The position numbers were made by a program, and so were the translations under genes. The notes beneath the pieces were generated by a model that made no database searches, was not told where the DNA came from, and saw only the letters and a program-made list of their open reading frames with translations. From assembly GCA_036873755.1 (NCBI GenBank), contig JAVTVY010037316.1, positions 1 to 64,000 on the forward strand: a DNA stretch of 64,000 nucleotides, read 5' to 3'. The stretch is from Hanleya hanleyi. Lineage: Eukaryota; Mollusca; Polyplacophora; Lepidopleurida; Hanleyidae. Shown here one piece after another: positions 32,801-44,800 of the stretch (the first letter of the stretch is position 1; the number at the start of each line of letters is the position of its first letter).

Positions 32801-35800
32801 AATAAATTTCTCCAAAAATCTAGCCAGTCTTAACCCAGAAATAAATATCAGCTGTCTTGCTGTTCATCAATAAACGACAGGTGAACGTTGACAAGGGAGA
32901 CCACTCATATTACTTAGTTTCACAGTTGATTGTGAAGAAATAGTTCACCGGTTTCTTGCATTTTTCCACACAGTTATTATTCAGTAGATGTCATATACGT
33001 CAGGTAGTTTAGTACTGTTACCGAGAGATTAATTTGTGCAGCTTAGTGCCGTCATTTGATGGAAACAGTTAATGGTGACTGGCTGGAAGATCTCTCACCC
33101 ACTGAGAGAAAAGGTGGTGGATGCCCGGATTTTGGTCGCCATGATAAACAAAGCAGACCGATACTTATCTCTTAGAGTGATTTTCATTGATCATCAGTGG
33201 TTGGCCTGTGCAGAGTGCCCCCTAACAGTCAAGAGGCGCGAAATATGTGGTGTGAATCAGTGGGGGACACAAGCTGTTTATGAGCGTAGATATTGCGTAA
33301 CAAGTATTTTAACTGTATTAGCATATAACAAGAGATGATATATAACAAAAGATAGTAAACTTCTGGATAAAATGAGAATTACAATAAAAATTGTTGTATG
33401 ATATTTCACTTAAAAGCATTAAGAGATGGGCTATTTGAAGATTTCCAGGTAAAAGATACCAGAAGTGGGCACCTTGATACTTAAACATTCTCTGTCTCGT
33501 TGAATTAGTAACTCATATATAATAGATTAGCTTCTATTTGGAAAGGAAGTCAAATAATTTACAAATCAATAATTTTAACATAAAAACAACCAATACCTTT
33601 TTTGTACAAATAATGCCAATGCAAAGATTTTGGATGAGGACTTTTCGTGGGTACCATAGGTAAGGTTTTGATGGCGTCGGGTTATACACTAATGATTTGA
33701 GGGTGTGAAATGAAACTTAAATAGAAACAATGAAAGCAATGCAGCAATATGGAGTTCTATTGATCAACACCAAAAATATCTATACAATATTATTCATATT
33801 GCACATGGATATATTGAAAGTACATGTATATCACACAAGGAACACTTTGATATATGATGATATATAACAAATACAATGCATGTATGATTTTTATAAGATT
33901 TGTTTCATGTTGGACATGAGCTAGACTGTTTTAACAGTAGTACTTGTACAAGAATGTTACAGAGAAACTATGAACATAATTAAAAAAAAAGAGGTCAAGA
34001 TAAACCATTGGGTCTCTAGTCTATGAGGAACATTTGCACAATCAGTCAGTTTAGCGATTACTCAATGGCGACGGACCTCTAAATAGGTAAGTTATCTATA
34101 TGGTATATATACCCTGGTTATTCAAGGTTCACCCTACCATTGGGCCTTTCATTTTGCATTTAGTGCTTTTCGACAAGATTTAAAATTTGAATATTCAGTT
34201 TGTGAAATTCTGAATTTAGGTAGTCTGTAGATTCGATACTTCAGCACAATTTGCTTTTGTAATTATTGTGAAGATGTAATCAATCAGCAGATAATATTCT
34301 GATAAAAGTTGATGAGTAGTAGAATGACGGCCCAATAAACATGATATAATGTATAGTCTATGAGTAGGCCGCCCTTGCTTCTCTGTAACATTGTGTGGGA
34401 TCAGGCTTATACATGTACTACAGTACACTTTTATGAAAGGCCTCCTAGCTGGAGCTGAAAATAGACACATTTACATAACATACACACTTGTCTATACTGA
34501 AACACAGCGTTGTAACTGCAGACCACAGCTAATATACTTTCGTCCTCGGAGTTGATATTTAAGACTGTTTTACCTCTTGAACAATGAAATTGACCTACAT
34601 ATATCATGCACAGAACACTGTGTAGTTGATATTAATCAATCTCAAATGAAAAGTGACATTTTGATAAAAAATTTGGTTTTTACCCCTCGGCCAACTTTGG
34701 CCTAGGGGTATTGTCGTCATCATGTACGGCTGTCCGTACGTACGTACGTCCGTCCGTCCGTCCGTTACCGCGATATCTACAGAACCGTTTCATGCATGGC
34801 AACCAAACTTGTTACATCTATTTATCTTCACGTAAATCAGAAGCCTATCGAAAATGAGTCATCTCGGACAATATTTTGCAGAGTTATGCCCCTTTTTACA
34901 AATAAAAATCCATTTATGATTTGTTATTGTGATAATTTCAGAACTGTTCCATATACAACATCCTAACGTGATACAGTTGTTTCTCTTGACCTGAACTAGA
35001 TGCCTATCGAAAATGAGTCGTGTCAGAAAGTATTTTGCAGAGTTGTGCCCCTTGTCTAATAAAATCCGTTACCGCGATATCTACAGAACCGTTTCATGCA
35101 TGGCAACCAAACTTGTTACATCTATTTATCTTCACGTAAATCAGAAGCCTATCGAAAATGAGTCATCTCGGACAATATTTTGCAGAGTTATGCCCCTTTT
35201 TACAAATAAAAATCCATTTATGATTTATTGTGATAATTTCAGAACCGTTCCATATACAACATCCTAACGTGATACAGTTGTTTCTCTTGACCTGAACTAG
35301 ATGCCTATCGAAAATGAGTCGTGTCAGAAAGTATTTTGCAGAGTTATGCCCCTTGTCTAATAAAATCCACTAATTCCTATGTTAAGTTTGCATATAATTT
35401 CTATATCATGTTTGTATACTATCACATTTATTTATTGATTGGATGACTGATTTATTTATTTATTCTCTTACACAATGCGAAGAATGCCTGCAAATCTGTT
35501 TTGAAAATGACACTAGATGCCTATCAAAAATGAGTCGTGTCAGAAAGTATGCCCCTTGTCTAACAAAATCCACTAATTCCAATGTTAAGTTTGCATATTA
35601 TTTCTATATCATGTTAGTATACTATCACATTTATTTATTGATTGGATGACTGATTTATTGATTTATTTTCTTAGATAATGCAAAGAATGCTTGCAAATCT
35701 GTTTTGAAAATGACATACATGTGCCATTTAGTATACATGTACTGTATTTATCTAGCCATGTGTACTGTTGTTTTAGTGAGACATCGATACAGCTCTTTCA

Positions 35801-38800
35801 ATTTATTCCAGAAACAAATTAATTTAAGGGGAGGAAACCTTTTTTTTTTTTAAAAGAAAGTACACTTACAATACCAGGGGTAAATATTTCTTCCCACAAG
35901 CCAATCAATTGGTAGAGACACGCTTACATTATAATAGCTGGGGTTCAGAGCCGAGGGGTTTCGATAGCGCAGCTTCATGTTATCTTCTTGGAAATGTGGT
36001 AAAGTTGAACATTCTAAACTATGTATACATGTACATCAACATCTCCCCACACACAAACAAGAAAAAAACCCCAGGAAGATATTTCCTCGTCAAAATTCAA
36101 TAGATTGAACTTGTAAATCTGTGTGGGAGAAAAACAGTGCAGATAACATGGTCAATATTGTAGGAGAGTTTACAAGTTAAACTCGAGTGACAACTGTAAA
36201 CAAAAATAGCAGAGGGACACTACTTCATGAATCCGCGTTATTTCGGCATGCGGCATTTCGGTAAGCGACATTTCGGCACAAAGTGAAGAGTACGACATTT
36301 CGGCGCCTTTTTTTTACAGGCCAAATTATACTAAAAATTTTTTATCCCATCGGCATATATGCCGGATGAGATCATGTCATCACGCTGGCTGGCTGTATGA
36401 CGACGTTAACGCTTTAGAAGCAGAACTGTTCCATCTACAGACTTCAAATTTGGTATACAGCATTACTGTGTGGCAAAGCATAAGCCTATTGAAATTGGAT
36501 ACATTTCAATGGTTTTTGTGGTTTCCATGGCAACAAAACGGAAAATATTCCTATAATGACATTAACACTTTAGAAGCCAAACCGTTGCAGCTGGAGACTT
36601 CAAATGTGATATGCAGCATTGCTGTGTGGCAAAGCACAAGCCTACTGAAATTGGGTACATTTTATATCTATGTAATGACGTTAACACTCTAGAAGCCGAA
36701 GCATTTCAGCTGGAGACTTCAAATTTGGTTTTTTGCATTGCTGTGTGGCAAAGCACAAGCCTATTGAAATTGGGTACATTTCAATGTTTTTTGTGGTTAC
36801 CATGGCAACAAAATGAGAAATAACCATATAACAATGTTAGCGCTCTAAAAGCCGAACCGTTGCAGCCCGAGACTTCAAATTTGATATGCAGCATTGTTAT
36901 GTGGCTATGCACAAGCCTATTGAAATTGGGTACATTTCAATGTATTTTTGTGGTTTCCATGGCAACCAAATGAAAAATATCCATATAACAAAGCACTCTG
37001 GAAGCTGAACTGTTGCAACTCAAACATCAAATTTGGTATACAGCATTGTGTGGCAAAAAAATCCCACACGTCGTTAAAATTGGGTACATTTTGTACATTT
37101 TGATGATTTCTATGGTTTCCATGGCAACATAACAGAAAGTATTCGTGTAAAGATGTTAACGCTCTAGAAACCAAACCGCTACAGCCAGAGTTCGTATACA
37201 GCATTGTTCTGTGGTTAAGGACAAATTCATTGAAATTGGATACATTTCGATGATTTTTTGTGCTTTCCATGGCAACAAAATGGAAAATTTCCAAATAATG
37301 ACATTAACTCTCCAGAAGCCGAATCGTTGTAGCTGAAGACTTCGATTTTGGTATACAGCATGGTTTGTGTGGCAAAGTACAAGCCTAGTGAACTTGGGCA
37401 CATTTCGATGGGTTTTTTTTATGGTTTCCATGGCAACACTGTGGAAAATATTCATATAACGATGTTAACGCTCTAGAAGCCGAACTGCTGGAGACTTCAA
37501 ATTTGGTATACAGCATTGTTGTGTCGCAAAGTTAGCTGCATTGTCTTTGCCTTTCCCCAAATTAGCTTTGTACTGGCTTTTCCTTTCAACATATTCCACC
37601 TTCACATATCAAAAGTCACAATATATACACAATCTATTAGTATACCCTAAATTTTGCAGACAAACCATAATTTGTTACATCTTCAAGTGTGCACCGCATA
37701 TAGGTCTATTAAAGAGTCTGCTATCCATTGTGAGTACCGACAATTTGTTGGCAACATGAAAGGGACAGACAGTTCACACTAGGCCGATGGGATCAAGTGT
37801 GGCCGTGGCCTCTTGTTAACATATGTTTAACATATAAACAGGCCATTTTAAAGAGGTAGTACATGTAGCATCATTTACAAAATATTCAGCAAATAACATA
37901 TTTGGATAAAAGTTCTTTAGTAGTTGAGATCAACTACGGTGAACATTTTTCTGGGATATCACTTTTTAATATCACGGGCATTGAAATCACACTTCTGACA
38001 TTCTCTGAAAAACGTGAGTGCACCTACACTTGGCTCCACTGCCTGAGATGACGTCCCAAATCACGCATCGACATTCTGTGCCTGACACTTTGCGACGTCA
38101 TACACTATCTGAGAACTTTTAGTGCACTGTGACGGCTTCTAACGTGACGTCATGGACACCTGGTCACGTTATCCGACGTCATGTCAGTCATTTCCCGTTT
38201 TCAACTTGTTCCCTAGAACGAATTGAAGAATCTAACAATATTAACCCCTATACAAAATACAAGACTTCGCGACTTGAAACGCCGTTGACAAATGTTGCAG
38301 GTGACCATGATGTTCAGTGTACACGAACAATTAGAATCACGCTACTACCCCTTTAAGGGTTACCAAGTTGTAGATTCTTTGGTCGAGAATATATCTGTGA
38401 CATTTTGGCAACTTATTTCACATATGCAGTTGGTTTAGAAAGATGTTGTCAAAAAGCAAAACCACAAGTATTGAGGTACATGTACATAATGTGATTTTAG
38501 ATAAGTCAACATTATTAAAATATATGAAAAAAGTTGCTGAAATGCCGTGGATAATTATGGGCAACTACATTACAACTTGGTAACCCTTGAAATTTTCAGC
38601 TTAATTTGGCCTGAAAAAATGGTGCCGAAATGTCGCTTAACGAAATGTTGTGTGCCGAAATGTCCTGACACTCTGCTGCACCTATATACATGGCCTTAAT
38701 TGGGTCTTGCATGTTGCGCTCATACTAAGTGATTATCCAGCCAAATAATATTGATTTTTATCTCGCCTTACGAAGTAAAGGGGAGATATTGTGAGAGGGG

Positions 38801-41800
38801 GAAAGAGGATGTCGGTGTCGGTGTCCCCTGCCTGGAAATGAATGGGTTTTTGGTTTAGCAAGTTAAAAAAAAATCTAGAAAAATTAGAAAAAATATAAAA
38901 AAAATATGGGGGGTGGGTATGCCACCTGGGGGTACTACCCCTGGGGTGCTCTAATGTTAAAATCCCTATGAATGGGTTTTGCGTTTAGCTGAAGTGCACA
39001 TGTACATCTGTACTTGGAAAGTTTCTTGCAGTTGTTAGCTGTCATTGGATGATTATGAAACTTGGTACACATGTTTCTTATGATAAGAGGATGTACCTGT
39101 GCTATTTTTGAGAAGAAATATTAAGTTTTCTCAAAATTATGGCAATGAATGAGTTTTCTGTTTAGGTAAATTGTACATGTAGGCCTCTACATGTATACAT
39201 ATACATCTACATGGTAAGTTTGCTCCAGTTGTCATCTGTCATTGGATGATTATGAAACTTGGTACACATGTTTCTTATGATTAGAGGATGTATATACTGT
39301 GCTATTTTTTGAGAAGAAATATTAATTTTTCTCCAAATTATGACAAATGAATAGTTTTATGTTTAGGTATTAAAATTGTACATATACATGTACATGGTAA
39401 GTTTGCTCCAGTTGTCAGCTGTCATTGGATGATTATGAAACTTGGTACACATGTTTCTTATGATAAGAGGATGTACCTGTGCTATTTTTGGGAAGAAATA
39501 TTAATTTTTCTCAAAATTATGGCAATGAATGAGTTTTCTGTTTAGGTAAATTGTACATGTAGGCCTCTACATGTATACATATACATCTACATGGTAAGTT
39601 TGCTCCAGCTGTCATCTGTCATTGGATGATTATGAAACTTGGTACACTTGTTTCTTATGATTAGACGATGTACCTGTGCTATTTTTGAGAAGAAATGTTA
39701 ATTTTTCTCCAAATTATGACAAATGAATAGTTTTATGTTTAGGTAAATTGTACATATACATGTACATGGTAAGTTTGCTCCAGTTGTCAGCTGTCATTGG
39801 ATGATTATGAAACTTGGTACAGATGTTTCTTATGATTAGAGGATGTACCTGTGCTATTTTTGACAAGAAATATTAATTTTTCTCCATATTATGGCAAATG
39901 ATTGAGTTTTGCATTTAGCTGAAGTGCACATGTACATCTGTACACCACAGTTTGCTGCAGTTGTCAGCTGTCATTGAATGATTATGAAACTTGCTACACA
40001 TGTTTCTTACAGTTCGTCCTAGGTCACAGCTCTCCCGCAGTAATCCCACACGGGACTGACCTATCCAGCAGTAATCCAAAATGGCATTGGCCTATCCAGC
40101 AGTATTGCCATATGGGACTGACTTATCCAGCTGTAATCCCAAACGGAAATCAACTATCCAGCAGTAATCCCAGACCGAACTAGTCTATCCAGCAGTAATC
40201 CCATTTGGGACTGGCCTATTCAGCAGTAATCTCACACAGGACTGACCTATCCAGCAGTAATCCCAGACCGGACTGGCCTATCCTGCAGTAATCCCACATG
40301 GGACTGGCCTATCCAGCAGTAATTCCACAAGGGACTGGTTTATGCAGCAGTAATCTCTCATGGGACTGACCTATCCAGATGTAATATGACACTGGATTGC
40401 AATTTGCAGCAGTAATCCCACCTGGCACTGACCTATCCAGCCATAATTTAACATGGGACTGACCTATTCCGCTGTAATCTCACACAGGTTTAGCCTATCC
40501 AGCAGTAATCCCACACGGGACTGGCCTCCTCAGCCATAATCCCACACAGGATTGCCATATGCAGCAGTAATCCCACACGGGACTGCCTATGCAGCAGTAA
40601 TCCCACACGGGACTGTCCTATCCAGCATTAATCCCATACGAGACTCATCTATCCAGCAGTAATCCCAGACAGGACTGGCCTATCCAGCAGTAATCCCACT
40701 TGGGACTGGACTATCCAGCAGTAATCCCACAGGGGACTATCCATCACTAATAACATGGGACTGGTCCACCCAGCAGTAATCCTACACAGGACTGGCCTAT
40801 CCAGCAGTAATCTCACATGGGACTGAACTATCCAGCAGTAATCTCACACTGGACTGCCCTATCCATCCTACATGGGATTAACTTTTGCCAGTAATCCCAC
40901 ATGGGACTAATGTTATTGTCTGTACCAGATAATCTATTCCAGACATTATTGTCTGTACCACATCACGTATTCCAGACCTTATTGTTTGCTCTACATGTAT
41001 GCTTTCAATACTGCTGCACCTTCGGCGGATGACCCCGCAAGGCGAGATGTTGGGGTTCTCAGAACGCTTGTTGTTATTTATCATTTTAGAGCCACACTAA
41101 ATGTGTGTTTTTCATATACATCCCGAGATGAGATGTGTACAGCCATGAGGGAGATGGCGGAAGGTGTAGATTCAGGTCTACTCAGAAACAGGTGAGAGCA
41201 ATGAGAACAATTCTGTGCTAGATTCATTCAGACCAACTACATATTTCAGCAAGCAAAGACTTACACAATCTTAATAAATTAAAGGTTCTACCAAATACTC
41301 CCTTCACACATTGCATGAAAACATATAGAGAAGCTGTGTAAAGAATTAGTTGATATTTTTTTCTGTGAAAAATGACATCAAATTGGAGTTTTTAACGCAA
41401 TAAAACAGATGTGGTAAAAAAATGTATGGAAGTCGTAACCTCTGACCCTTGTCGTCAGAGTCTGATTACGATCACATCGTATAACTAGTTGTTTGTATCA
41501 GACGTCCTATTGTGACGTAAGTTGGACAACAATTGGGTATGACGACATTATCATGACGTCAACAAAGGTATTACATTTTAGCTTTGTGACGTTGTTGGCG
41601 TTACAATGGAAATGTCTACAACATTCACTACAATTGCTCGATATGAACGATCGTAATCAGATTCCGACATCATGGGGATCAGCAGGTGATAGCCTTCATC
41701 GTTCCCAAGCAGGCGTTGTAATGGAAAGATTTAAGTTTATTTTCTTAAACTTGGACCTCAAACCAGTAAACTGCTATTAAATGTCAAGTAGAGCCTTTGA

Positions 41801-44800
41801 CAACAATTTAGCATAAAAAAAAAGTATGGGGTGTGGGGACCATTTGGTAGAACCTTCAATATCCTATCAGTGCTCCCTTTAGGATCTTACTTACTTCAAT
41901 TGAATTTGGTATTCAGTGCAGCCATGTCATGGAATTATGATATCACAGCCACATTTGGACTAATTCACTTATTCAGTGATGTATCAAAATAAACAACAAA
42001 ACTTTCACTAACCATGGTAACATGGGTATCACTTGTGGTGGATCAGTGGCTGTGAACAACCCCCTCTCAGAGCCCAAATGCCCTCTACTCTATTTCTTCC
42101 ACTTATTCAGACAGCAAAACTTAACTTCAGGCAACTGTGGAGAGAAATTTTGCTAACATTCTACAAATTTCACTAGCTAGATTTTCAATTCTTGGGATAA
42201 ATAACATATCCATGCCACAATACTTAGCCTCAGTTGACATAAAGATGGTTTTATTCTACATTTAATTCTAAAAATGCTGTTCGAAAAATTAAAATAGGGT
42301 AATAAGTAACCATTGGAAAGGCCACCTCTCAAGAAATCTTGGCGACACCCAAGAATACAAACAGGGTAAGATACAAATGGTGATTGGGAAATTAATGGAT
42401 GTATTTTTTTGCATAGATATTTCATTTTATTTGCTTTTCCTTGTTTGTATATTCTATTCATTCAGTGATATCTCAGAAGACCTGTTAGAGAAGTGTCTGT
42501 ATACATCACCTTCTCCTGACCCGGATCTCCTCATCAGAACTTCAGGAGAAGTCCGCCTTTCTGATTTCCTTCTTTGGCAGGTAAGATGATAGTCTTCTGG
42601 AAATATGTGGAATTCGCTTCAAATGCACTTCAAAATCTCAGTTCCAAAAAATACTCTGCCCATCTTCGATCATTCAAAACTCTTCGCAATATAGATTTAT
42701 ACAAACTCCAAAGCATCACAGAGCTTCTTACAAAAGAGGAGCATTTGACTGGTTCCACAAAACACATGCTGAGAGCAATCCGTTCTAAAGAAGTCTGTGT
42801 CATGATGCCACAGAAGAGTGGTACACTGAAAATATAGCAGTTGTGGTGACACAGCATTAATAAAACTGGAAGAAGTTTTCAGACAGGATTTAAAAAATGC
42901 CATATATTTACATGAATGAATCCAAATGTGAGGCTGAATACTGTTCCACTTGAGACTTGCTGCAGTACAGCCATACAACGTGTGAGGGCTGCAATCGATA
43001 CAGTATACCGTTCATTATTTAAAGTACCGATACTGTAAGATTACATTTGAAAGTTACATCGGAGCCTGTCAGGAAGATGTCTGCAGCTCCGGGTTAATTG
43101 TTTTACAAACAGGGTCCACAACACCATAAACCCAGCTCAAAACTCCGATTACTTTTTATACGCCTTTTGTGATGGCGGTTTCCGTCCGTCTGTCCGGTTC
43201 TCGTGTCCGGTCTATATCTGGAACAGTTTCCTGTCTACAGTTCCAATTTTTGGTGAGTGGATACCCTACGGGGAGACGATGTGTCGCGTACCAAAATGAA
43301 GGTCGAGGTCAAAGGTCACTGGCATAAAAAAACAGGAAATCACTGAAGTGTTCGTGTCCGGTCTATATCTGTGAACGTTTTCTATCCACAGTTGCAATTT
43401 TATGCGCGTGGATACGCTAGGTGGAGACGATGTGTCGCGTACCAAAAGTTGAGGTCGAGGTCAGAGGTCAAAGGTCACTGTTGCCTAAAATCAGGAAATC
43501 ATTGACAGTTCTCTATCTACAGTTCTAATTTTTGGTGAGTGGATGCCCTAGGGGGGATGATGTGTTGCATACCAAATGTAGATCGAGGTCAGAGGTCAAA
43601 GGGTCAGTGTGACTGAAAAATCAGGAAGTCATTAATAATTTCTAATTTTTTGTGAGTGGATTTAATAGGGGGAAATGAAGTCCCGCATACCAAAAAATAG
43701 GTCAAAGGTCAAAGGTCACTGTGACCTCAAAATCAGGAAATTATTAAAAATAACATTTTTCTTTTGTCAATAGATACATTCGGGAGGCACGATGTGTCAC
43801 CTACCAAAACATAGGTCAAAGGTCAAGGTCACTGTGACGCCACAATCGTGAAATTGTTAAAAATCATGATTTTTTAGTCCATTGAGCAATTAGGGGGAGC
43901 CGTTTTGTCATGTACCAAAACTTAGATCCAGGTCAATAGTCAAGGTCAATGTGGCCCCAGAATCAAGGTCAAAGGTCAGTGTGACCTAAAAATCAGGAAA
44001 TCATTAAAAAATACAATGTTTTTGTGAGTGGATTCAATAGGGGGAAATGAAGTTTCGCATACCAAAAATTAGGTCAAGGTCAAAGGTCACTGTGACCCCA
44101 ACATCAGGAAATTATTAAAAATAACTTTTTTTTGTGTCAGTAGATACATTAGGGGGACACGATGTGTCACATACCAAAATATAGGTCAAGGTCAATAGTC
44201 AAGGTCACTGTGATTCCAGAATCATGTGTGAAAGTTTGTCAGTTACTTGCCGAAGGGCGGTGGTTCTCTCCGGGTACTCCGGCTTCCTCCACCAACCAAA
44301 CTGACTGTCACCATATGAGTGAAACAAACTTGACTGTGACATTAAGCCAAATTCCCTCCCTCCAGAATCAAGAAATCTTTAAAAAAAAAAAATTTTGTGT
44401 CAGTAGATACATTAGGCGGACATGACGTGTCATCTACCAAAATGTAGGTCAAGGCCGAACGTCAATGTCACTGACCCCCAAAATCATGAAATTCATAAAA
44501 ATTTGATTTTTTTGAGTCCATTGATACATTGAGGGAAGATGATGTGTCGTGTACCAAAATTTGTGTCAGGTCAAAGGTCAAGATCACTGTGACCCCAAAA
44601 TCAGGAAATCATCAAAAATAACTTTTTTTTCTGCCAGTAGATACATTAGAGGGACATGACTTGTTACATACCAAAATGTGGGGCAAAGATCAAGGTCACT
44701 GTGATCAAGAAATCATTAAAAGTCACATTTTCATATGCCTGTCGAAGACGAGGTGGGTGTACGTTCTGTCCATTCATCCATTCATCCATTAACACTTGTT

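Larger units (their letters stand above)
36233..38676. mobile_element. Composite region bounded by inverted CATTTCGGC repeats
   Basis: The left block (36233-36340) holds GGTAAGCGACATTTCGGCAC and AGGCCAAATTA. The right block (38600-38676) carries these in inverse order (TAATTTGGCCTGA, GTGCCGAAATGTCGC). The interior contains the family B element and two short MITEs, so the host was probably a small TIR element that later received insertions. Exact ends are uncertain. Confidence 0.55.
38760..41072 (+). mobile_element. Family D hairpin-capped element, right end at the DHDDS exon 4 acceptor
   Basis: After a T-run it starts ATCTCGCCTTACG, which folds against GTAAAGGGGAGAT. It holds a cassette array (about 39000-39990) and a 32-bp minisatellite (40020-40905). 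AAGGCGAGAT at 41039-41048 is the inverse of the first ten bases, then GTTCTCAGAAC forms a hairpin and the element ends CGCTTGTT. Only about 17 nt separate this from the acceptor of DHDDS exon 4 at 41089. Confidence 0.75.

Noticed and set aside
41493..41780. 95-codon plus-strand ORF in DHDDS intron 4
   Set aside because: No family recognised; it overlaps TGACG-containing repeat-like sequence and lacks supporting context.
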